This document shows, in pieces, positions 27,716-35,035 of a DNA stretch of 64,000 nucleotides. A model generated the notes under the pieces. The model saw only the letters and a program-made list of their open reading frames with translations. It was not told the DNA's origin and ran no database searches. The DNA is from Thiosocius sp963736445 (lineage in GTDB: Bacteria > Pseudomonadota > Gammaproteobacteria > Chromatiales > Chromatiaceae), in contig CAVTOY010000019.1 in assembly GCA_963736445.1 (NCBI GenBank), positions 124,001-188,000 of the forward strand. The letters run 5' to 3'. Within the stretch, counting starts at the first letter, position 1. The number at the start of each line of letters is the position of its first letter. A program made the position numbers and the translations under genes.

Positions 27716-29000
27716 TCAGAGGGCGCAGGTCCGAAAACCCGCAAATACATCGTTGCGATGCGGCGCATAATAATTGCGCCAAGTGTTGCGGATCAGGCGG
27801 CTTCGCGTGGCCCAGCCCCCCGCGCAGGACTCGGGTCTCACCGAACAGCGGCTGCGAGTAGTCGGCATACATATCCGGGGTGAATCCCGGATAGGGATCA
27901 AACACGCTGTCGGTCCACTCCCAGACGTTGCCAATCATCTGGCGGCAGCCAAATGCACTGTCGCCCGCGGACAGGGCAGCGACATCGATACAGCCCAGCG
28001 AATACCCATCCAGATTGGCCAGCAGGGACGTCGGTACCGCGTCACCCCACGGGTAACGTCGCTTCTCCGCGGCCAATTCCCCGCCATCGGGGCTCGGCTG
28101 TGCGGCCGCTGCGACCTCCCATTCCAGCTCACTCGGCAGGCGTCGCCCGGCCCAGCGGCAGTAGGCGCTGGCCTCATACCAGCTGACGTGGACCACGGCT
28201 GCATGCGGCCGCAGCGACTGCCAGACATTGAAGCAACGCTGCTCCCAGCCATTGCCCCGCCGACGCCAATAGACCGGTTGCTCCAGCCCCTGGCTGCGCC
28301 GCCAGTCCCAACCGGCCGCCTCCCAGAATGTGCGGTCGAGATAGCCCCCGGCATCGACAAAGGCCGCGAAGTCGCTGTTGCTCACGGCCGCGCGAGCGAT
28401 CCGAAACGGCTCCACCTCGCAGACATGGCCCCATTTCTCGTTGTCGAATACGAAGCCGTCCTTCGGCGAGCCACCCAGCGAGAACTCACCGCCCGGGATC
28501 TGGGCATCGCCGGCCAGACCGCCCCCCTCACCCGTGGCCTGAGCCCGGGCACCAAGCGCCGGTGGCGGATAGCCAAGTGTCTGGCGCGTGTACGTAAAGG
28601 CCTCGGTATGCATGTCTTCATGGAAGACTGCGTACTGCGTCAGGTAGTCGCGCCGCGGGTCCGCGGCGTCCTCGGTCAGGTGCCCAGCGACCCGTGTCTG
28701 CACCTCCCGCATGTATTCGAGCGTCGCCGGCAAATCCGGCAATGGCAGGTCCCAGCGCGTGTCATGCGCGATGTTTATCGAATCGAACAGCGCGTCCGCA
28801 TCAGGCAATATCGGCGGTTCCCCAAGGTGCTGACGCAAGACCCAGTACTCATAGAAGTAGGCTGCATGGCCTATCTCCCAACGCAGCGGATTGACGATGT
28901 CCATTCGCGGACCCATCATCTGCCTATTGTCTAATCCCTCGATAAGCGTCAGGGTTCTCTTCCTGGCGTCTCGCAACTGCGCTGGCAAAGATTCCGACAT
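27716..29000 (-). CDS. senA: Selenoneine synthase SenA (EgtB-like), with one-base frameshift
   Basis: A non-haem iron enzyme related to EgtB. It has a DinB-like N-terminal helical domain with EIGHAAYFYEYW (His45) and the iron-binding HX3HXE in FHEDMHTEAFTY (His127, His131, Glu133), then a formylglycine-generating-enzyme-like domain (PGGEFSLGG, VSWYEASAYCRWAGRRLPSELEWE, GNVWEWTDSVFDPYPGF). SenA joins selenosugar-derived selenium to hercynine to give selenoneine. Near the end, at a run of six C (27816-27821), the frame shifts; the family ending WATRSRLIRNTWRNYYAPHR...FAGFRTCAL follows in the next frame to a TGA at 27716. The span of 1285 bases is one over a multiple of three, so a single extra base explains it. 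senB and selD flank it; this context separates it from plain EgtB. Confidence 0.88.
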
Positions 29001-29137
29001 CTGGCGTCCACCCGGTAGATACTGGAGCTTGATGTTCTCAAGGACCGGCGGCAAAGTCACATCGCTGTGACCCTGACACGCCGTCGACGAGCGCTGCAGC
29101 ACCGGGCGCCAGCTCGTCCATCAAGGTTGCCGAAAGC
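29001..29137. promoter_or_regulatory. Divergent promoter region of the senA-selD and senB units
   Basis: The 137 bp between the senA and senB start codons must carry both promoters. GGTGG lies just upstream of the senA ATG. No strong sigma-70 pair, riboswitch-like fold or long inverted repeat was recognised by eye. Confidence 0.4.
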
Positions 29138-30088
29138 ATGCATATCGTACTCATTACCCCGGCGCCCGTCCGCTCTCTGTCCGGCAACCGGGCCACGGCC
29201 AATCGCTGGGCGCGACTACTGCGCGCGCTTGGTCATCGCGTCGAAGTCGCGGTCGAATACAACGGCCAGCGCGCCGACCTGATGGTGGCGCTGCATGCCT
29301 GGCGCAGCGCGGCAGCGATCCAGGCGTTCTCCAGCGCCTATCCCCAGCGACCCTTGATCGTCGTGCTGACCGGGACGGACGCCTACCACTTTATCCACAC
29401 GGATACGCAGACAACCCTCGCCTCTCTGGCCGCGGCCGATCGGATTGTCGGTCTGCACGGCTTGATCGCCGACTGCGTGCCCGATACCCAGCGCCACAAG
29501 GTCCGCGTGATCTATCAGTCGGCCAGACCGCTGGGCGGTCGCAGGCCGCCGCGACGCTTCTTCCGCGTCTGTGTCGCCGGCCATCTGCGCGACGAGAAAG
29601 ACTCCCTGCGCACCGCCCTGGCCGCGCGCGACCTGCCGCCAAGCAGCCGAATTCGGGTGGACGCGTACGGCAAGGCCCACACGGCGGAATGGGAGCGCGC
29701 CGCGCGGGCCGAAGCCGCAGGCAACGCTCGCTTTTGTTGGCATGGCGAGATCGCACACTCCCGGTTGCGCGACGTCTACCGCCGCTCGCACGTCCTGGCC
29801 TTGACCTCACGCATGGAGGGCGGAGCGAACGTCGTCTCTGAGGCGGTGATGGCCAACCTGCCGGTGATCGCCTCGCGGATCCCAGGATCGGTGGGCCTGC
29901 TCGGCACGGACTACCCCGGGTATTACCCGCCGGAAGACACGCGCGCCCTGCGTGACCTGCTGCTGCGAGCAGAGTCAGACGCCGCTTTCTATGCCGACCT
30001 GCAGGCCGCCTGCCACATACGCCGCCCGCTGTTCAGCGAACAGGCAGAACAGGCCGGTTGGGCGGAGCTATTGGCAAACATGGGCTGA
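29138..30088 (+). CDS. senB: Selenosugar synthase SenB (GT4-type glycosyltransferase)
   Basis: A 316-residue soluble GT-B glycosyltransferase-like protein. It begins MHIVLITPAPVRSLSGNRATANRWARLLRALGHRV, a start typical of SenB, and has a second Rossmann half with FFRVCVAGHLRDEKDSLRTALA, VDAYGKAHTAEWE, the donor-site block RMEGGANVVSEAVMANLPVIAS and SVGLLGTDYPGYYPPED. SenB uses selenophosphate and UDP-GlcNAc to form a carbon-selenium bond in a seleno-sugar, the substrate for SenA. Presence opposite senA and near selD completes a sen set. Its stop codon (30086-30088) lies within the left copy of the 101-bp direct repeat that bounds the neighbouring island. Confidence 0.9.
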   Translation: MHIVLITPAPVRSLSGNRATANRWARLLRALGHRVEVAVEYNGQRADLMVALHAWRSAAAIQAFSSAYPQRPLIVVLTGTDAYHFIHTDTQTTLASLAAADRIVGLHGLIADCVPDTQRHKVRVIYQSARPLGGRRPPRRFFRVCVAGHLRDEKDSLRTALAARDLPPSSRIRVDAYGKAHTAEWERAARAEAAGNARFCWHGEIAHSRLRDVYRRSHVLALTSRMEGGANVVSEAVMANLPVIASRIPGSVGLLGTDYPGYYPPEDTRALRDLLLRAESDAAFYADLQAACHIRRPLFSEQAEQAGWAELLANMG

Positions 30089-30178
30089 GCGATAGTTGCA
30101 AAAAAGGACGCCGCACTGGCCTCAGTCCACCGCCACCCGATGAACGACGCTGCGTAGGACGTCGGTGAGAATACTCAC
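30078..30178 (+). repeat. 101-bp direct repeat, left copy (island boundary)
   Basis: These 101 bases recur at 33305-33405 with three mismatches. They hold the senB stop codon, the spacer and the last codons of the DUF302 gene that is intact only at the right copy. The left copy is therefore a duplicate of the junction, and everything between the copies looks inserted. It behaves like an attachment or target-site duplication. Confidence 0.9.
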
Positions 30179-30183
30179 ACAGG

Positions 30184-30306
30184 GTGCCGCTCAGTGACGA
30201 GGCGGTTAGCGTTATCAAACTGGCGCCGAGGATCGTGGGCAACCCTAACGTGTTTGCCGAGCAGCGCCGGGGTAAGCCGCTGTCGCGCATGGCGACCTTG
30301 AACTGT
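30184..30306 (+). pseudogene. Tyrosine recombinase (integrase) internal fragment
   Basis: The plus strand reads VPLSDEAVSVIKLAPRIVGN followed by PNVFAEQRRGKPLSRMATLN, which resembles the stretch just before the catalytic His-x-x-Arg box of prophage/P4-type integrases. The coding sense ends soon afterwards. The piece begins five bases after the end of the left direct repeat. It is a remnant with no catalytic residues left. Confidence 0.6.
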
Positions 30307-30319
30307 ATGCAGCCCCAGT

Positions 30320-30438
30320 ACAGTGAGCCGCCCAGCCGTCCATCAGCTGCCGGAGAGCATCGAGGCGCCGGACCCGGTCGTAGGCCTGGATCACGCCGTT
30401 GCCCAGCGTGTGGCCGAGGCTTTGCTCGAAAGTTGCCT
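30320..30438 (-). pseudogene. Tyrosine recombinase C-terminal fragment, inverted
   Basis: On the minus strand FEQSLGHTLGNGVIQAYDRV and RRLDALRQLMDGWAAHC match the usual C-terminal end of P4-type integrases (GN-x-V-x-x-AY-x-R ... R-x-LM-x-x-WA), including the AYDR block that normally carries the nucleophilic Tyr. A stop codon lies directly upstream in frame. It is in the opposite orientation to the neighbouring integrase piece, so these come from different elements or from an inversion. Confidence 0.55.
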
Positions 30439-30556
30439 AGTCGGCGTCTGTCTGCTCGGTGGCCCAGCTCCTCGGACCGCCGTCCAATTTCCCCTCGCGC
30501 GCGCGGGACCTTTGCAGAATGCAAGTCGCAGCCGTGGGCAGTGCCGGTGATCCGAT

Positions 30557-30718
30557 TCAGTCGAACAGCCCCAGCTGCGGCGGTGCTCGCACAGGCGGTA
30601 GTTGAAAACCCTCGGGCTCGACGGCTTTCCGGTCCAGATGGACGAGTATCTTCTCAATGACGTCGGGATCCTCCATACAGACGATGATTCGCACCGCTCC
30701 GCCGCATGCCGGACAGGA
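30557..30718 (-). pseudogene. IS91-type transposase C-terminal fragment
   Basis: The last 53 codons of a transposase remain: SCPACGGAVRIIVCMEDPDV, IEKILVHLDRKAVEPEGFQ and LPPVRAPPQLGLFD, then TGA. The CPxCGG...RII...EDPxVIEKILxHL pattern is typical of the C-terminus of IS91-family transposases. Sequence upstream changes abruptly to AT-rich DNA at about 30720, which marks the truncation point. Confidence 0.6.
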
Positions 30719-30857
30719 TTTGGCTGGAATTCATAATTTCAAAGGTTTTGTAGGATGTTGAACGGGTACTGAAAACAAATTAAGAAAAAGATGCGTGTCA
30801 TCAAAGAGCGTCTTAGCAACACACTACAAAACCTGCAGAACTTATTGAGGATTTGAT

Positions 30858-31256
30858 ATGAACACTGATACACAAACAACTCTTGGCAGAATCAAAGCCG
30901 CAGATGAAGCCAACGATAATTTTGAAGACCGGATTTATGGCGAGATGATACGCAAGTGCGCACATAACAATCTGGATATGATGCCAGCAGGAACCCAGCA
31001 AACATTGGAGACGGCCGAAGCTATGCTCCATAACGCACAGGACATCTATAGCATGTTTATGAAGGAGTGTTTCCTATCGCTGAAAACTAACAAGAAATGG
31101 CCCCATCTGTATCTATGGAAAGAAAAAAGCAGGGATAGCTTTCTTTTTGATCAGCAGCAGGTGCTGCAAGCTGGCACGGAGCTCATTTTTCATGACGCCT
31201 ATTCCACGGCGACAGAAGACTGTCCCGAAGGGGTAGCGGATAAGCCGGTCACGTAG
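30858..31256 (+). CDS. Orphan protein of unknown function in the island
   Basis: A 132-residue soluble protein starting MNTDTQTTLGRIKAADEAND, with no signal peptide or membrane helix. It is predicted helical up to about residue 85, with a more mixed C-terminus (FHDAYSTATEDCPEGVADKPVT). GAGG eight bases before the ATG is a good ribosome site. A weak promoter-like pair (TTGAAC at 30758, 17 bp, TAAGAA) precedes it. Base composition is clearly lower in GC than in the flanking chromosome, which agrees with acquisition by transfer. I do not recognise the family. Confidence 0.6.
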   Translation: MNTDTQTTLGRIKAADEANDNFEDRIYGEMIRKCAHNNLDMMPAGTQQTLETAEAMLHNAQDIYSMFMKECFLSLKTNKKWPHLYLWKEKSRDSFLFDQQQVLQAGTELIFHDAYSTATEDCPEGVADKPVT

Positions 31257-31955
31257 TGGTTCGCCCAGCCTTTCAATTTGAACCTACCCTGGCATGTGAA
31301 ACTCCTCTCAGCTCTTCGAGAGAGCGTGCTTTATTATTTTTCTCGGTTCAGTTGATGCAATCGCCCACCGAGTGCTGTGGACTTGGACGGTAGCTGCTCT
31401 GCTGGTGAAGGACCGCTGAACTCTTTATAGTCGCTCAAATTTCTTAAACGACCTAGTAAAATGCAACTCCAATTACGCGGCCCATATGCAGGGCTCATCA
31501 ACTAACGTTCTGTTCCGGCGTCACTTGGACCCTTGAGCAGAAAAAACGCCATTGCCTAATATTCTGTTGATACTTGACAATGCTCACACATGGTCTAGTT
31601 TTAATACCACACGTCAGATATTGAATCGGAAATATTTAGATTCAGGCATGAGGTGAGAAAAATTCTGATAATACCACATTGCCTTCGTTGCTAAACAAAG
31701 ATACTTGAGACTGGCGGAACAGATCATGCTCGAGTTATACAGAACAATCGGATCTTGTTAACGGAGCAACTCTCTACTAAACAGCATACTTTTCTCAGGA
31801 AGAGCAATGATCGATAAAAAATCCGCTTCAAACATGAATTTCTGCTGAAATTTCTTTTTTGTTTTGGTGGGATAAATGGAGAGCACTCGCGATACAGCAA
31901 GCAAAACAAAATAATAAGGTTTACTATTTACCTCAAGAACAGAAGGAATTGACCA
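31257..31955. other. AT-rich non-coding stretch of the island
   Basis: About 700 bp without a convincing gene. A small hairpin (GCTCT-TCGAG-AGAGC, near 31310) followed by a T-rich run could terminate the preceding gene. A promoter-like pair TTGACA (31574-31579), 17 bp, TAGTTT points rightward but is about 350 bp from the next gene. Minus-strand ORFs of 61 and 74 codons at 31724-31982 have no ribosome site or recognisable features. Confidence 0.4.
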
Positions 31956-32684
31956 ATGTTGCGGAATGTAAGAACCACTCATTTGAAACCAAACGTTTTC
32001 CTAATGACAATGCTTCTTGCATTAACCTTAATTAACCATGATGCTTTGGCACGAAAAGTCGATAATGACGATGCTGTAACAGAACTAACAAAATGCATAC
32101 TTGCAGATGATGCAGATGATAAAGTTCTCAAGGATGGATCGTATGCATGTTGCTCTAAGTCAGAAAAATTTTGTATTTGGTGTCCAGTAAGTCAAAATAA
32201 GAACTGTGTTGTGAAACCGACGAAAATAACAACTCCAGATGGAACTCCTCCTTTCATACCAACTATAAACCCTGCATATTTTAGTGACCTAATGGGCGAT
32301 TCAAGCCCAAACAATAGCGCCTTGAGTCCAATCAGAAATTTTCTACTTAGGAAACAGACTGGATTAGTTGGGAATAATTATGATGGCAAGCAAAGAATGA
32401 AATTTGGAGACGATCAATTTGGCCAAGAGTGCTTTTATCGATGCCGCGCTGCACCGGGGCCTCATGGGGATGGCCACAGCCATCAATATTGTGAGGAAAG
32501 GTGTCAAATTTCTATGCCAAGTGTATCGAGGAACGCAGATTCGTTTTTCAATCAACTAATGTCTGTAACTGATGGCTTCTTAGATAACGTCAATAATATG
32601 GCATGTATCGGAAGTGTGATGTATTGCAGAAATAGTTATTATGGAAGATGGTACAAGTGCGGTAGCTGCGTGTTCTCCAAATAG
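31956..32684 (+). CDS. Secreted cysteine-rich orphan protein
   Basis: A 242-residue protein with a signal peptide (hydrophobic MTMLLALTLINHDALA, cleavage likely after ALA at about 32). The mature chain carries about 16 cysteines, many in close pairs: YACCSK, FCIWCPV, ECFYRCR, YCEERC, MACIGSVMYC and YKCGSC. The spacing suggests a disulfide-bonded extracellular protein. The middle is Asn/Pro/Ser-rich (PTINPAYFSDLMGDSSPNNS). Codon use is AT-biased, unlike the chromosome around it. ATG 31956 gives a long n-region; the ATG at residue 17 is an alternative start. No family recognised; eukaryotic-like or toxin-like folds are possible but not shown. Confidence 0.65.
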   Translation: MLRNVRTTHLKPNVFLMTMLLALTLINHDALARKVDNDDAVTELTKCILADDADDKVLKDGSYACCSKSEKFCIWCPVSQNKNCVVKPTKITTPDGTPPFIPTINPAYFSDLMGDSSPNNSALSPIRNFLLRKQTGLVGNNYDGKQRMKFGDDQFGQECFYRCRAAPGPHGDGHSHQYCEERCQISMPSVSRNADSFFNQLMSVTDGFLDNVNNMACIGSVMYCRNSYYGRWYKCGSCVFSK

Positions 32685-33304
32685 TGCTTTAGGCAATTTT
32701 AAGAAATGATGCATATGACACTGATTACAAAGTAGGCGTGAAGGAATATATGAAGAAGCAAACGCTGGTTAAGTAAGAATCCACTGGAGAAGCTTGGAGT
32801 TTTGTGATTGCTAGCTCCTCAAAGTGAGGAGACTGTTCGCAATCGTTGAAAAATAAAAATCGTTGTTCACCGAAGTCTAGTGCTTTTACCACGCCGTGAT
32901 TGGACTCGGTTTGAACCCGTGGAAAACTCGCAGCACCGAAACACTCTTCCGGAATTGTCAAACATTGGGGCCCTCCAGCGGAGTTGGTGCTTTAATTTAT
33001 TTAATTAATGAGAGTTTACTTAACTTTCTATTGATGGCTGGATGTCTGGATTGGAGTGCGGTTTCAAAAGATCTACAGCCGTTTCTATTATTGCCTGGTA
33101 CAGTACGGCATTAATTGATCTACCACATTAAAAAATATAGAGCTGCACCAGGCTTTTCAGCCTGGTGCAGCACGTCTATGTCTACCCCTGGTAGTGGCGA
33201 ACTGGTCGCGAAGCGATAGGGACGGAGCAAAGGAGCAGCTTCAGCTTGACGCTGATTTCCTCGTCCGCTGCTTGAACCTGTACCCGTCTAACCCTTCTGG
33301 ATAG
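32685..33304. other. Non-coding right part of the island
   Basis: Mostly AT-rich up to about 33170, with no convincing gene. After that the composition returns to high GC for about 130 bp. Within this GC-rich piece a plus-strand frame reads VVANWSRSDRDGAKEQLQLD and ADFLVRCLNLYPSNPSG before a TAG at about 33302, which looks like the tail of some protein that I cannot identify. It abuts the right direct repeat. Confidence 0.4.
33142..33171. other. Perfect 12-bp stem hairpin
   Basis: GCTGCACCAGGC and GCCTGGTGCAGC flank the loop TTTTCA, giving a strong hairpin. No T-run follows on the plus strand (CACGTC); on the minus strand CTATATTTTTTAATG follows, so it could end leftward transcription. It lies at the point where the AT-rich DNA gives way to GC-rich DNA and may instead be the end of a mobile element. 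Confidence 0.5.
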
Positions 33305-33405
33305 ACATGGGCTGAGCGATAGTTGCAAAAAAGGACGCCGCACTGGCCTCAGTCCACCGCCACCCGATGCACGACGCTGCGTCGGACGTCGCTGAGAATA
33401 CTCAC
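33305..33405 (+). repeat. 101-bp direct repeat, right copy (island boundary)
   Basis: This copy matches 30078-30178 at 98 of 101 positions. Here the sequence runs on into the complete DUF302 gene, whereas the left copy is joined to senB. The original chromosome therefore most likely had senB and the DUF302 gene directly convergent across one copy. Confidence 0.9.
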
Positions 33406-33813
33406 CAGATCGCTGTGCCAGCGTCCCAGCTGGATCTGCACCGCCTCGTGGGCGAAAAAGGGCGCCAGCGTCTCCGGATTCAGCACCGTCAGCAGGGTCT
33501 CCTCCGCCTCCGCGATGACCGCAATCTTCAGCGGCAGGTAGGCCACCAGTTCGGGATAGCTTTCGCTCATCAGGCGAACCTCCGCGACTTTGCCAAAGAA
33601 GACGACGCGATAGAGATCCGATTGATAACCAAATTCGGTCATGCCGCCATCGCACAGCTGTACGTGCGCCACCGAGTAGCCATGCTCCTCGACACTGCTC
33701 TTCACATACTCGAACACGATATCGGCGGGCACCGGGATACGTGCCATGATCATGTTGTCGGCACTGCACAGCGCCGCAGACAGTAACAGTGCTGCGGCCA
33801 TCAACGCGCGCAT
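33349..33813 (-). CDS. DUF302-domain periplasmic protein
   Basis: A 154-residue protein with a signal peptide (MRALMAAALLLSAALCSADN) and a single DUF302-type domain (IPVPADIVFEYVKSSVEEHGYSVAHVQLCDGG ... LPLKIAVIAEAEETLLTVLNPETLAPFF). DUF302 proteins are small alpha/beta periplasmic proteins often linked to cytochromes or sulfur metabolism; the biochemical role is not settled. Its ATG shares one base with the stop of the upstream cytochrome c gene (TGATG), so the two are coupled. The upstream gene carries its own DUF302 domain, giving two different copies in one operon. The 3' end lies in the right 101-bp repeat. Confidence 0.82.
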   Translation of the reverse strand: MRALMAAALLLSAALCSADNMIMARIPVPADIVFEYVKSSVEEHGYSVAHVQLCDGGMTEFGYQSDLYRVVFFGKVAEVRLMSESYPELVAYLPLKIAVIAEAEETLLTVLNPETLAPFFAHEAVQIQLGRWHSDLVSILSDVRRSVVHRVAVD

Positions 33814-34868
33814 CACAGCGTCGCCTCCTCGATGATCTCGTTGAAGGTCTCTTCCATCGCATCCCACAGGCCAACCAATTCGTCATTGTTGAACCAGCGT
33901 GCGACGACCCGCAGATTCGGCACTACCAGGATCACGGAACCGTCATACCGTTCCAGAATGGTGACGCGGCACGGCAGCACGACGCCAAGCCTTGGTTCGA
34001 TCTTGAGCATGCCGTACAGCGCGTCGAAGTTGCAGAAACGTACGCCCACCTGGCGTGTGTTAACGCTGAATTCGTCGATCAATCCCTGCTCCACGAAACG
34101 GTCGGGAAAGATGCGGAAGTTGGCCCCAGCCAACGACGCCTTAACGTTGTTTAGGGTTGTCTCGAAATCGTAGGGCGACTCATGGATGTGTGTCGGTCGC
34201 TCTTGCATATCCAGTGTCGCAACGGGTTCGTCTCGGTGTTCGAAGGCGCGCACATAGGCCACGAGATCCCGAATCTGCGCGTCGCTGAGCCTGCCGCGAC
34301 CAAAGGCCGGCATGCCGGACCCCTTGCGCCCGACGGTGATCGAGCGCTGGATCATCTGGTCGGTGGCCGAGGCGAGGAAACCCGGATTCGAAATGGAGGC
34401 CGGCATCACCAGGAACGAGCGTTCACGGGACAGGGTGACGCCAGTACCCTTACCCTCACCGCTGCCATCCTCAGCATGGCATTTGACACAGTGCTCGGCG
34501 TATAGCGCCCTGCCGTTGGTCACATCGCCGACGATGGTGGCCGAGTCCTCGTCCATGCCGATGGTACCCGAGCCCTCGCGCAGAAAGGCCACGATCGCAC
34601 CGACCTGGGCATCACTGAGGCGCTGAAACGCCGGCATCACACGTCCCGGCCGGCCGTGGCGGATAGTCTTGCGCAGGTAGGCGTCCGACACATCTGCCAG
34701 CTTCGCGTTCGCCAGTGGCAGGCCTATACCACCCTGGCCCTGCGTCTGATGGCAGGCGCCACAGTGCTCGACATACAGCGCGCGGCCATCGGGTCCCGCG
34801 CGCACCGCCGCAGCCGCCAGTACAACCGCCAATACCAAGCTAATAAAGCGCGCAGATCTCAGGCGCAT
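33813..34868 (-). CDS. Dihaem cytochrome c fused to a DUF302 domain
   Basis: A 351-residue periplasmic protein. After a signal peptide (about 1-24, AVRAGPDG) come two class I cytochrome c domains: CGACH (about 36-40) with axial Met in RVMPAFQRLSD, and CVKCH (about 128-132) with axial Met in GSGMPAFGRGRLSD. Residues about 225-351 form a DUF302 domain (YDFETTLNNVKASLAGANFRIFPDRFVEQGL...). The combination suggests electron transfer to or from a partner bound by the DUF302 part. It is first in an operon with the stand-alone DUF302 gene. AT-rich sequence about 40-70 bp upstream of the start (34905-34935) probably holds its promoter. Confidence 0.85.
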   Translation of the reverse strand: MRLRSARFISLVLAVVLAAAAVRAGPDGRALYVEHCGACHQTQGQGGIGLPLANAKLADVSDAYLRKTIRHGRPGRVMPAFQRLSDAQVGAIVAFLREGSGTIGMDEDSATIVGDVTNGRALYAEHCVKCHAEDGSGEGKGTGVTLSRERSFLVMPASISNPGFLASATDQMIQRSITVGRKGSGMPAFGRGRLSDAQIRDLVAYVRAFEHRDEPVATLDMQERPTHIHESPYDFETTLNNVKASLAGANFRIFPDRFVEQGLIDEFSVNTRQVGVRFCNFDALYGMLKIEPRLGVVLPCRVTILERYDGSVILVVPNLRVVARWFNNDELVGLWDAMEETFNEIIEEATL

Positions 34869-35035
34869 TAGCGCGTCCTCAACCTCAATTACATTGTTTC
34901 AATATATTAGCGTGTGCTGATGTAAAAGTTTAGGCCAAATTCGACCGCGCTTGCCGTCGATCAAAACCACGCCGCATTGGCCTCTTCGCCTGCTGATTGC
35001 GGCCCAAGAACAGGACCGCGTCCGAATACTGAAAA

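Noticed and set aside
30858..30905. Similarity of the orphan's start (TDTQTTL...AAD) to an internal SenB segment (TDTQTTLASLAAAD)
   Set aside because: The match is only a dozen residues, the flanks differ completely and codon usage differs; treated as chance.
31724..31982. Two minus-strand frames of 61 and 74 codons upstream of the cysteine-rich gene
   Set aside because: No ribosome sites and they overlap each other and the promoter area of the secreted protein gene.
32896..33114. 72-codon plus-strand frame in the island
   Set aside because: GTG start, no ribosome site, no protein-like features; antisense frame equally open.
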